From: Streptomyces asoensis
GTDB lineage: Bacteria; Actinomycetota; Actinomycetes; Streptomycetales; Streptomycetaceae
Direction of reading: 5' to 3'
DNA length: 64,000 nucleotides
NCBI RefSeq assembly: GCF_013085465.1
Contig: NZ_CP049838.1
Location: forward strand, 7,006,001 to 7,070,000
Shown: positions 44,333 to 54,150 of the stretch, one piece after another
Numbering within the stretch: the stretch's first letter is position 1
How the letters are laid out: each line of letters opens with the position of its first letter
Notes under the pieces: generated by a model
The model's database searches: none
Seen by the model: the letters and a program-made list of their open reading frames with translations, nothing else
What the model was told of the DNA's origin: nothing
Translations under genes and position numbers: made by a program

Positions 44333-45279
44333 TTCTCGCAGAACAGCCGCAGTCCGCGCCACCCCTCCGCCGTCGGCATCCCGCCGGCCAGCGGATGCAG
44401 GACGAGGTTGTCGAGCCCCTGCGCCACGCACTCGTCCGGCGTGAGGATCCGGTAGACCCCCTCGTCACGGAGCTCCCGGACGCTGCCCGCCGCCGACCGC
44501 ACCGCCGAGCGGATCTCGCCGGACTGCCAGGAGGCGTACGTCCGGGCCTCGTGCAGGAAGTGTTCGCCGTACTCGGCCCACGCCCGGTCCGGATCCTCGG
44601 CGATGTGCAGCAGCGGGGTCTCGGCGGCCGGCATCATCGTCCAGCCCTCGGTCCCGTACTCCACCAGCCGCTCCTTGTAGTACGCCTCCAGCTCCGGAAG
44701 GTGCGCGCTGGGGAAGAAGGGCAGGCCGAGCCGGGCGGCCCGGCGGGCGGCGGCCTTCGAGGAGCCGCCGACCAGCAACAGGGGGTGCGGTTCGGAGGAC
44801 GGACGCGGGGTGACCCGCACGGTACGGCCCCGGTACTCGAACTCCTCGCCGGTCCAGGCCTTGAGCAGGGTGTCGAGAAGCTCGTCCTGGAGCCGTCCGC
44901 GCCGCTTCCAGTCCACCCCCGCCCGGGCGTACTCCTCGGGCCGGTACCCGATCCCGGCGACCGTGACCAGCCGGCCGCCGCTCAGCAGGTCGAGCACCGC
45001 GATGTCCTCGGCCAGCCGCAGCGGGTCGTGCAGCGGGCCGATCACCGCCGAGACCGTGACCGCGAGCCGCCGGGTCGCGCCGAGCACGGCGCCCGCGAAG
45101 GCGAACGGCGACGGCAGCCAGTTGTTCTCGGCTCCGTGATGCTCCTCGGTCTGCACGGTCGTGACCCCGCACTCGTCGGCGTACGCGGCCATCTCCAGAG
45201 CGGCCCGGTACCGCACACCGAGCTCGGCCGGGGTCGCGTCGGGAGCGACGAGGTTGAAACGGACGACGGTGACGGGCAT
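44308..45279 (-). CDS. LLM-class flavin-dependent oxidoreductase
   Basis: A 323-aa luciferase-like TIM-barrel protein. Characteristic stretches are EEHHGAENNWLPSPFAFAGAV, HDPLRLAEDIAVLDLLSGGRL and GYRPEEYARAGVDWKRR. It may use FMN or coenzyme F420; many Streptomyces LLM proteins use F420, whose synthesis gene cofC lies earlier in the window. The substrate is unknown. The ATG at 45279 gives the typical MPVTVVRFNLVAP start. Confidence 0.88.
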   Translation of the reverse strand: MPVTVVRFNLVAPDATPAELGVRYRAALEMAAYADECGVTTVQTEEHHGAENNWLPSPFAFAGAVLGATRRLAVTVSAVIGPLHDPLRLAEDIAVLDLLSGGRLVTVAGIGYRPEEYARAGVDWKRRGRLQDELLDTLLKAWTGEEFEYRGRTVRVTPRPSSEPHPLLLVGGSSKAAARRAARLGLPFFPSAHLPELEAYYKERLVEYGTEGWTMMPAAETPLLHIAEDPDRAWAEYGEHFLHEARTYASWQSGEIRSAVRSAAGSVRELRDEGVYRILTPDECVAQGLDNLVLHPLAGGMPTAEGWRGLRLFCENVLPRLNG

Positions 45280-45369
45280 GGGAGGCCCCCTTCGGCGGAT
45301 GCGGAGGACCGTAGCTGACGAGGCGTCAGATGGCCATGGGTCCGGACGGCCCGGCTCTACGCTCCGGCC

Positions 45370-45574
45370 ATGACCCGAGCCGTGGTGCCGACCGACCCTC
45401 AGGGCGAGGCCGAGCGGGGGGCGCGTCGCCCTCTGGCTCGACCCCGACGACCTGCGGTGGCTCGCCGAGCACTGCTGCTGTCCCGCGGACGCGCCCGCGG
45501 AGGTCGAGGACCGCTGTCTGCGTCTGCGCTTCCGGGCGAGGGTCGCGCTGCACAAGAGCGGGCCGACCGGCTGA
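45370..45574 (+). pseudogene. Small conserved gene split by a frameshift in a G-run
   Basis: The ATG at 45370 starts MTRAVVPTDPQGEAERG. From about 45419 the protein-like sequence continues one frame over as RVALWLDPDDLRWLAEHCCC, ending with ALHKSGPTG and TGA at 45572-45574. The two parts meet in a run of six G (45416-45421); five G would join them into a protein of about 67 aa. The second part resembles a small cysteine-bearing protein common in Streptomyces (from memory). It is a true frameshift, a sequencing error, or a slippage site. Unlike its neighbours, it has no intact frame. Confidence 0.6.
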
Positions 45575-45632
45575 CGCGCGGCCGGGTCGCCGCCCGCCCC
45601 GGCGGGGAGGGGTCACGCATACTGGACGCGTT

Positions 45633-46838
45633 ATGGAAATCGTCATCCTTGCTGTAGTCATCGCCGTGGTCGTGCTCGGTGTGCTCGGCGGGCTCGTGGT
45701 CGGCAGCCGACGGAAGAAGTCGCTGCCCCCGCCGCCCCCCACCGTGCCCGACATCACCGCCCCTCCGGCCGAGCCGCATGTCGGCGACGAGGCCGAGACG
45801 CCGCGCGACGAACCGCGCCGCACGATAGAGGAGGTGGATCTTCCCGACGGCGGCTCGACCGGCACCGCCGTCGAGGAACCGCCCGTTGTCGAGGTTCCCG
45901 AGCTCGAGATCCCGGAACCCACCGAGGGGCGGCTGATCCGCCTCCGCGCCCGTCTCTCCCGCTCGCAGAACGCCCTGGGCAAGGGCCTGCTCACGCTGCT
46001 CTCCCGCGAGCACCTCGACGAGGACACCTGGGAGGAGATCGAGGACACGCTGCTCACCGCCGACGTCGGCGTGCAGCCCACCCAGGAGCTGGTCGAACGG
46101 CTGCGCGAGCGCGTCAAGGTGCTCGGCACCCGCACCCCCGAGGAGCTGCGCAGCCTGCTGCGCGAGGAGCTGCTCAAGCTGGTCGGCACCGATGTCGACC
46201 GCACCGTGAAGACCGAGCCCGAGGAGCGCAAGCCGGGCATCGTGATGGTCGTCGGGGTCAACGGCACCGGCAAGACCACCACCACCGGCAAGCTCGCGCG
46301 CGTGCTCGTGGCCGACGGGCGGACCGTCGTCCTGGGCGCCGCCGACACCTTCCGCGCCGCCGCCGCCGACCAGCTCCAGACCTGGGGCGAGCGCGTCGGC
46401 GCGCACACCGTGCGGGGCCCCGAGGCGGGCGACCCCGCCTCCGTCGCGTTCGACGCGGTGAAGGAGGGCAAGGAGATGGGGGTGGACGTCGTCCTCATCG
46501 ACACCGCGGGCCGGCTGCACACCAAGACCGGGCTCATGGACGAGCTCGGCAAGGTCAAGCGGGTCGTCGAGAAGCACGCGCCGCTCGACGAGGTGCTGCT
46601 CGTCCTCGACGCCACCACCGGGCAGAACGGTCTCGTCCAGGCCCGTGTCTTCGCCGAGGTCGTGAACATCACCGGCATCGTCCTGACCAAGCTGGACGGC
46701 ACGGCGAAGGGCGGCATCGTGGTCGCGGTCCAGCGCGAGCTGGGCGTCCCGGTCAAGCTGATCGGACTCGGCGAGGGCGCGGACGACCTGGCGCCGTTCG
46801 AGCCGGAGGCCTTCGTGGATGCCCTTATCGGCGACTGA
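45633..46838 (+). CDS. ftsY: Signal recognition particle receptor FtsY
   Basis: A 401-aa SRP-GTPase that docks the Ffh-nascent chain complex at the membrane. The N-terminus is a membrane segment (VILAVVIAVVVLGVLGGLVV, residues 3-22), an actinobacterial feature, then an acidic linker to about 95. The NG domain follows with G1 GVNGTGKTTTT near 207, G2/G3 DTFRAAAADQL and DTAGRLHTK, and G4 TKLDGTAKGG. The ATG at 45633 includes the membrane anchor. Its partner Ffh is encoded at 54.2 kb. Confidence 0.96.
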   Translation: MEIVILAVVIAVVVLGVLGGLVVGSRRKKSLPPPPPTVPDITAPPAEPHVGDEAETPRDEPRRTIEEVDLPDGGSTGTAVEEPPVVEVPELEIPEPTEGRLIRLRARLSRSQNALGKGLLTLLSREHLDEDTWEEIEDTLLTADVGVQPTQELVERLRERVKVLGTRTPEELRSLLREELLKLVGTDVDRTVKTEPEERKPGIVMVVGVNGTGKTTTTGKLARVLVADGRTVVLGAADTFRAAAADQLQTWGERVGAHTVRGPEAGDPASVAFDAVKEGKEMGVDVVLIDTAGRLHTKTGLMDELGKVKRVVEKHAPLDEVLLVLDATTGQNGLVQARVFAEVVNITGIVLTKLDGTAKGGIVVAVQRELGVPVKLIGLGEGADDLAPFEPEAFVDALIGD

Positions 46839-46888
46839 GGGCCGTCGCCCGCGAGATCGGCGCCCGGTTCAGGCGCAGAAGAGAACGA

Positions 46889-46923
46889 AGCGCCCGCCCC
46901 CAGGTGCAGTGGGAGCGGGCGCT
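46889..46923 (+). terminator. ftsY terminator
   Basis: AGCGCCCGC pairs with GCGGGCGCT (9 bp) with a 17-nt loop, 50 bases after ftsY and close to the 3' end of the convergent gene. Confidence 0.6.
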
Positions 46924-46946
46924 CGGCTGTGTGCACGCCGTACGGC

Positions 46947-47603
46947 TCAGGCGCGCGACCGGTGGGCCAGGTAGGCCAGGGTGCCCAGCAGCAGGCGGGC
47001 CTCCGGTGGGCGGGTCGCCGAGTCCAGCGCGGGTGGGCGCAGCCAGCGCACCGGGCCGAGCCCGCCGCGATCGGAGGGTGGGGCCGTGATGTACGTGCCG
47101 GGGCCGAGACCGCGCAGGTCCAGGGCGGTCGGGTCGTCCCAGCCCATGCGATAGAGCAGGCCGGTCAGTTCGCCGGCGGCGCCGGGGGCGACGAAGAACT
47201 GGGTGCGGCCCTCCGGGGTGGCGGTGACCGGACCGAGGGGAAGACCCATGCGCTCCAGTCGGACCAAGGCGCGGCGGCCGGCGGGCTCGGCGACGTCGAT
47301 CACGTCGAACGCGCGCCCGACGGGCAGCATGACCGCGGCGCCCGGGAACTCCGACCAGGCCCTGCTCACGGCGTCGAGCGTGGCACCGGCGGGGACGCGG
47401 GGGGCGAACGCCAGGGGATGCGCGCCGGGTTCGCGGCAGTCGGAGCGCCCGCACGAGCAGACGCCCGCGGCGGCCCGCGCGCCGGGCACCGCGTCCCAGC
47501 CCCACAGTCCCGTGAACTCGGCGACGGCGGTGCACTCGGACGAGCGACCGCGCCTGCGCGCGCCGGAGCGGATCTCGCGAATGCCGCCGATCGTGAAGCC
47601 CAT
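46947..47603 (-). CDS. Primase/polymerase (prim-pol)-like domain protein
   Basis: A 218-aa protein similar to the bifunctional DNA primase/polymerase N-terminal family found on actinobacterial plasmids and chromosomes. It has the cysteine pair CSCGRSDCREPGAHP, then WSEFPGAAVMLPVGRAFDVIDV and the His/Asp-like core less clearly. The usual catalytic DxD is not evident (FDVIDV only), so catalysis is doubtful. There is no helicase or replication origin next to it. It lies between ftsY and nsdA and faces away from nsdA. Confidence 0.7.
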   Translation of the reverse strand: MGFTIGGIREIRSGARRRGRSSECTAVAEFTGLWGWDAVPGARAAAGVCSCGRSDCREPGAHPLAFAPRVPAGATLDAVSRAWSEFPGAAVMLPVGRAFDVIDVAEPAGRRALVRLERMGLPLGPVTATPEGRTQFFVAPGAAGELTGLLYRMGWDDPTALDLRGLGPGTYITAPPSDRGGLGPVRWLRPPALDSATRPPEARLLLGTLAYLAHRSRA

Positions 47604-48050
47604 GCCCCCTCCAACGGGTTCGACGCGCCGATGGTTACGCAGCGATCGTTCGTGGTGACTCTCTGTGCTTCTGCTTCCCGGCGACCGCTCGATCCAGGCA
47701 GCGCCTGGAAGCGCTCCGGGTGGTGTGCTGGGTCGTGCGCGCCCCTGAGTGCTTCGCTCCGCTCACTCCCGGCCGTCCTGTGTCAAGTGAATCGCGTACG
47801 AGCCACCGGGAGTTCATTCGAAGGGGTGGCGAATGGTGGCGTTTCCGGGATCCTCGTGGCCGGAGCCGTGATCGTAGGATTACTTTGAGTGTGCGGGTCC
47901 TGGAGGCACATGCGCTTGTGGGTATGCCGGAGGCAAGTCGGCTTTCCGTTCGAAGGGTGACAAGTCCCGTACGGCGGGCCGTATTTACCGGCATTCTGAT
48001 AAGGCTTGGCGCACTCAGTGACAAGTGGTCTCAGGGATGGGGGCGTTCCA
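47604..48050. other. 447-bp intergenic region upstream of nsdA
   Basis: No convincing gene lies here; a 129-codon minus-strand frame looks random in composition. Base composition is noticeably less GC-rich from 47860 to 48010 (GTAGGATTACTTTGAG and GTATTTACCGGCATTCTGATAAG), which probably marks the nsdA promoter region. TAGGAT at 47874 is a possible -10. No clear operator was found. Confidence 0.4.
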
Positions 48051-49535
48051 GTGAGCGGCAACGGCGGAAGCGGAAGTATCGCTGCGGGTGGGGACAAGCG
48101 CCCGAACGAGCTGCTCTCTTCGTGGTTCGTGCGCAGCGGCTGGTCGAAGGGTGAACTCGCCCGTCAAGTCAACCGCCGGGCCCGTCAGTTGGGTGCCAAC
48201 CACATCTCCACGGACACCTCGCGCGTGCGCCGCTGGCTGGACGGCGAGAACCCCCGCGAGCCCATCCCCAGGATCCTGTCCGAGCTGTTCTCCGAGCGGT
48301 TCGGCTGTGTCGTCTCCGTCGAGGACCTCGGGCTGCGCGCCGCGCGCCAGGCGCCCTCCGCGACCGGCGTCGACCTGCCGTGGACGGCCCCGCAGACGGT
48401 GGCCCAGCTCAGCGAGTTCTCGCGCAGCGACCTGATGCTGGCGCGGCGCGGCTTCCTCGGGACCTCGCTGGCCCTGTGCGCGGGCCCGTCCCTCATCGAG
48501 CCCATGCAGCGCTGGCTGGTCCCCTCGCCGCCCGCCCCGCTCGAGGAGCCGGACTCGATCCCGACCAGCCGGGCCCGCGGCCGGCTCTCCCGGCCCGAGC
48601 TGGACCTGCTGGAGTCCACCACCGTGATGTTCCGGCAGTGGGACGCCCAGTGCGGCGGCGGACTGCGCCGCAAGGCGGTCGTCGGGCAGCTGCACGAGGT
48701 GACGGATCTCCTCCAGGAGCCCCAGCCCGAGTCCACCGCGAGGAGGCTCTTCAAGGTCGCCGCCGAACTGGCGGAGCTCGCGGGCTGGATGAGCTACGAC
48801 GTCGGGCTCCAGCCCACCGCGCAGAAGTACTTCGTCCTCGCCCTGCACGCGGCGAAGGAGGCCGGCGACCGGCCGCTCGGCTCGTACGTGCTGTCCAGCA
48901 TGAGCCGCCAGATGATCCACCTCGGCCGGCCCGAGGACGCCCTGGAACTGATCCACCTCGCGCAGTACGGCAGCCGGGACTGCGCGAGCCCGCGCACCCA
49001 GTCCATGCTGTATGCGATGGAGGCCCGCGCCTACGCCAACATGGGGCAGCCCGGCCGGTGCAAGCGGGCGGTGCGGATGGCCGAGGACACCTTCGCCGAG
49101 TCGGACGAGTGGGACGAGCCGGACCCCGACTGGATCCGCTTCTTCTCCGAGGCCGAGCTCTACGGCGAGAACAGCCACTCGTTCCGCGACCTCGCCTATG
49201 TCGCCGGCCGCAGTCCCACCTACGCCTCGCTGGCCGAACCCCTGATGCGCAAGGCCGTGGAGCGGTTCGCGGGCGACCACGACCACCAGCGGTCGTATGT
49301 GCTGAACCTGATCGGCATGGCCACGGTGCACCTCCTCCAGCGCGAGCCCGAGCAGAGCGCCACCCTCGCCACCCAGGCCATGAAGGAGGCCAAGAAGGTG
49401 CGCTCCGAGCGCGTCAACACTCGTATCCGAAAGACCGTCGACAGCGCCGTACGCGATTTCGGGGATCTTTCCGAGGTCGTGGACCTGACCGAGCGGCTCA
49501 CCATCGAGCTTCCGGAGACGGCCGAAGCGGTCTGA
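48051..49535 (+). CDS. nsdA: NsdA-type negative regulator of differentiation
   Basis: A 494-aa cytoplasmic protein. The N-terminus (NELLSSWFVRSGWSKGELARQVNRRAR, then RVRRWLDGENPREPIP) looks like an Xre-type helix-turn-helix, and the rest is TPR-like helices. In S. coelicolor NsdA represses sporulation and antibiotic production; disruption raises actinorhodin (established for that species, assumed here). The GTG at 48051 gives MSGNGGSGS; the frame is open 45 bp upstream. The name rests on sequence type and position between ftsY and amtB. Confidence 0.85.
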   Translation: MSGNGGSGSIAAGGDKRPNELLSSWFVRSGWSKGELARQVNRRARQLGANHISTDTSRVRRWLDGENPREPIPRILSELFSERFGCVVSVEDLGLRAARQAPSATGVDLPWTAPQTVAQLSEFSRSDLMLARRGFLGTSLALCAGPSLIEPMQRWLVPSPPAPLEEPDSIPTSRARGRLSRPELDLLESTTVMFRQWDAQCGGGLRRKAVVGQLHEVTDLLQEPQPESTARRLFKVAAELAELAGWMSYDVGLQPTAQKYFVLALHAAKEAGDRPLGSYVLSSMSRQMIHLGRPEDALELIHLAQYGSRDCASPRTQSMLYAMEARAYANMGQPGRCKRAVRMAEDTFAESDEWDEPDPDWIRFFSEAELYGENSHSFRDLAYVAGRSPTYASLAEPLMRKAVERFAGDHDHQRSYVLNLIGMATVHLLQREPEQSATLATQAMKEAKKVRSERVNTRIRKTVDSAVRDFGDLSEVVDLTERLTIELPETAEAV

Positions 49536-49872
49536 TCCGGCTGATCCACAGAGTAAAACCCCGGAACTCCGGCCGCGGCCGGCCCTCCCGAACTGCCCGA
49601 CTCGGCTCCCCCATGCCAGGTCATTCGGAAGGCCGCCCGCGGCCGGTTTATTGCGTTCTTCGAAGGTTGCGCCACGATAACGATCCACTCGACGAACATC
49701 AGCCAGTTCATCGAGGCGTAACGCACGAGGCGCCTTCGTCACAGCGGCGAAACAACGAGGGGCTTCCACCGAAACCGCGCTGCGCGAATCTCATGGCGCA
49801 TAACCGGCCCACCCCTCACGACCCGCTCTGGCTTCGCCCGCACGGGGCCGTACCTACGACGAGGAGACGCCG
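49536..49872. other. 337-bp nsdA-amtB intergenic region
   Basis: It contains the GlnR-box-like array at 49738-49775 and an A/T-richer stretch just before it (49670-49720) that probably holds the amtB promoter. No gene is seen. The amtB ribosome site is GAGGAGA at 49860-49866. Confidence 0.6.
49738..49775 (+). promoter_or_regulatory. GlnR operator of amtB-glnK-glnD
   Basis: GTCAC (49738) - 6 bp - GAAAC (49749) - 6 bp - GGGCT (49760) - 6 bp - GAAAC (49771) reproduces the spacing of the actinobacterial GlnR box (gTnAc-n6-GaAAc-n6-GtnAC-n6-GaAAc), with only the third element poor. It lies about 98 bp before the amtB start. Confidence 0.6.
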
Positions 49873-51554
<1,682 letters not shown>

Positions 51555-51580
51555 CGGCAGAACAGAACAGGAGTCGCTGG

Positions 51581-54028
51581 GTGACGAGTACGGACGTGCG
51601 CAAGGATGCAGAGGACTCGGGACCCAGCGGCTACGCGGCGGCCCGGCTGCGCCTCCTCACCGAGGGGGCGCGGTCCGGGCCGCCGCGCCGTTCCGCCCTC
51701 GCGGAACTGACCGACGACTGGCTGTCGGGGCTCTTCACGGCCGGCACCGAGGACCTGAAGGGCGTGTCCCTGGTCGCCGTCGGCGGCTACGGCCGGGGCG
51801 AGCTGTCCCCGCGCAGCGACCTCGACCTCCTCCTGCTGCACGACGGCGCCGACCCCAAGGCGGTCGCCGCCCTCGCCGACCGGCTCTGGTACCCCGTGTG
51901 GGACCTGGGCCTCGCTCTGGACCACTCCGTCCGCACGCCGGCGGAGGCCCGCAAGACCGCCGGGGAGGACCTCAAGGTCCAGCTCGGCCTCCTCGACGGC
52001 CGCCACCTCGCAGGCGACCCCGGGCTGACGGCGGGACTGCGTACGGCCGTCCTCGCCGACTGGCGCAACCAGGCGCCCAAGCGCCTCCCCGAGCTCCAGG
52101 AACTCTGCGTCGAGCGCGCCGAACGCCAGGGCGAGCTCCAGTACCTGCTGGAGCCGGACCTGAAGGAGGCACGGGGCGGTCTGAGGGACGCCACCGCGCT
52201 GCGGGCCGTCGCCGCCTCCTGGCTGGCCGACGCGCCCCGCGAGGGCCTCGACGACGCCCGGCGCCGGCTCCTCGACGTGCGGGACGCCCTGCACCTGGCC
52301 ACCGGCCGCGCCACCGACCGCCTGGCCCTCCAGGAACAGGACCAGGTGGCCGCCGAACTGGGCCTGCTGGACGCCGACACGCTGCTGCGGCAGGTGTACG
52401 AGGCGGCCCGCGTCATTTCGTATGCGAGTGATGTCACCTGGCGCGAAGTGGGGCGCGTGCTGCGGTCACGCGCCGTGCGGCCGCGACTGCGCGCCATGCT
52501 CGGGGGCGGCAAGCCCGTCGCCGAGCGCTCTCCGCTGGCCGAAGGGGTGGTGGAGCAGGACGGCGAGGTGGTGCTCGCCCGTGCCGCACGCCCCGAACGC
52601 GACCCCGTGCTCCCCTTGCGCGCCGCGGCCGCCGCCGCGCAGGCCGGCCTCCCGCTCTCCCTGCACGCCGTACGGCGCCTCGCCGCCACCGTGCGCCCGC
52701 TGCCCACGCCCTGGCCCGCCGAGGCCCGTGAGCAGCTCGTGACCCTGCTCGGCTCGGGCCAGCCCACCATCGAGGTCTGGGAGGCGCTGGAGGCCGAGGG
52801 CCTGATCACGCGGCTGCTGCCGGACTGGGAGCGGGTGCGCTGCCGCCCGCAGCGCAACGCCGTGCACATCTGGACCGTCGACCGGCACCTCATCGAGACC
52901 GCCGTGCGCGCCTCCGAGTTCACCCGCCGGGTCAGCCGCCCCGACCTCCTCCTGGTCTCCGCCCTGCTGCACGACATCGGCAAGGGCTGGCCCGGCGACC
53001 ACTCGGTCGCGGGCGAGATCATCGCCAAGGACGTCGCCGCCCGGATCGGCTTCGACCGCGCCGAGGTCGCCGTCCTCTCCACGCTCGTACGGCATCACCT
53101 GCTGCTGATCGAGACGGCCACCCGGCGCGATCTGGAGGACCCGGCCACGGTCCGCTCGGTCGCCGAGGCGGTCGGCTCGCAGAGCACCCTGGAGCTGCTG
53201 CACGCGCTCACCGAGGCGGACGCGCTGGCCACCGGCCCCGCCGCCTGGTCGTCCTGGCGAGGTTCGCTCGTGGCGGACCTGGTCAAGCGGGTGGCGGCGG
53301 TGCTCGCCGGGGACGAGCCGGACGAGCCCGACGCCGCCGCGCCCACCGCGGAGCAGGAACGGCTCGCCATCGAGGCGGTCGCCACCCACAGCCCGGTGCT
53401 GGCCCTGCGCGCCCAGACCGAGCCCCCCACGGAGGACCGGCCGGCGGACGACCCCGAGCCGCTCGGCGTGGAACTGCTCATCGCCGTTCCCGACCAGGAG
53501 GGCGTACTGCCCGCGGTGGCCGGCGTCCTCGCCATGCACCGGCTGACGGTCCGCACCGCCGAGCTGCGCGCCCTGGACCTGCCGACCGGCGTCGAGGGCT
53601 CCGTCCTACTGCTGAACTGGCGGGTCGCCGCCGAGTACGGCTCCCTGCCCCAGGCGGCCCGGCTGCGCGCCGACCTCGTACGCGCCCTGGACGGCTCGCT
53701 GGACATCGCCGGACGGCTCGCGGAACGGGACGCCGCCTATCCCCGCCGACGGGGCGTGGTCGCGCCGCCGCCGCGTGTGACGGTTGCCTCGGCGGCCTCC
53801 CGGCACGCCACGGTCATCGAGGTACGCGCGCAGGACGCGCCGGGGCTGCTGCTCCGGATCGGCCGGGCCCTGGAGGACGAGGGACTGCGGGTCCGCAGCA
53901 TGCACGTCTCGACCCTCGGCGCGAACGCCGTGGACGCCTTCTACGTCACCGGAGCGGACGGCGCGCCCCTGCCCGGTGACGAGGCCGCCTCCGTCACCCG
54001 CAAGCTGGAGGAGACGCTGCGGGCGTGA
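51581..54028 (+). CDS. glnD: PII nucleotidyltransferase GlnD
   Basis: An 815-aa sensor of glutamine that modifies and demodifies GlnK. The nucleotidyltransferase domain has GGYGRGELSPRSDLDL near residues 68-83, the HD phosphodiesterase domain has LLHDIGKG near 460-468, and two ACT domains occupy about 630-700 and 745-815 (VIEVRAQDAPGLLLRIG). In actinomycetes it works as an adenylyltransferase. The GTG at 51581 lies 26 bp after glnK. Confidence 0.95.
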   Translation: MTSTDVRKDAEDSGPSGYAAARLRLLTEGARSGPPRRSALAELTDDWLSGLFTAGTEDLKGVSLVAVGGYGRGELSPRSDLDLLLLHDGADPKAVAALADRLWYPVWDLGLALDHSVRTPAEARKTAGEDLKVQLGLLDGRHLAGDPGLTAGLRTAVLADWRNQAPKRLPELQELCVERAERQGELQYLLEPDLKEARGGLRDATALRAVAASWLADAPREGLDDARRRLLDVRDALHLATGRATDRLALQEQDQVAAELGLLDADTLLRQVYEAARVISYASDVTWREVGRVLRSRAVRPRLRAMLGGGKPVAERSPLAEGVVEQDGEVVLARAARPERDPVLPLRAAAAAAQAGLPLSLHAVRRLAATVRPLPTPWPAEAREQLVTLLGSGQPTIEVWEALEAEGLITRLLPDWERVRCRPQRNAVHIWTVDRHLIETAVRASEFTRRVSRPDLLLVSALLHDIGKGWPGDHSVAGEIIAKDVAARIGFDRAEVAVLSTLVRHHLLLIETATRRDLEDPATVRSVAEAVGSQSTLELLHALTEADALATGPAAWSSWRGSLVADLVKRVAAVLAGDEPDEPDAAAPTAEQERLAIEAVATHSPVLALRAQTEPPTEDRPADDPEPLGVELLIAVPDQEGVLPAVAGVLAMHRLTVRTAELRALDLPTGVEGSVLLLNWRVAAEYGSLPQAARLRADLVRALDGSLDIAGRLAERDAAYPRRRGVVAPPPRVTVASAASRHATVIEVRAQDAPGLLLRIGRALEDEGLRVRSMHVSTLGANAVDAFYVTGADGAPLPGDEAASVTRKLEETLRA

Positions 54029-54150
54029 CCGTGTGCCGCGTGGCACGCGTCCCCGCCCGCTGAATACAGCAGGCGGGGACGAATGTCTTGCGCGGCCGGA
54101 TACTCTGGAAGACGCTCAGACTGCCCCCGACTCCGAGGACCGACGCCGCC

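Noticed and set aside
47635..48024. A 129-codon minus-strand frame upstream of nsdA
   Set aside because: Ser/Arg/Thr-rich random composition and no ribosome site; it overlaps the likely nsdA promoter.
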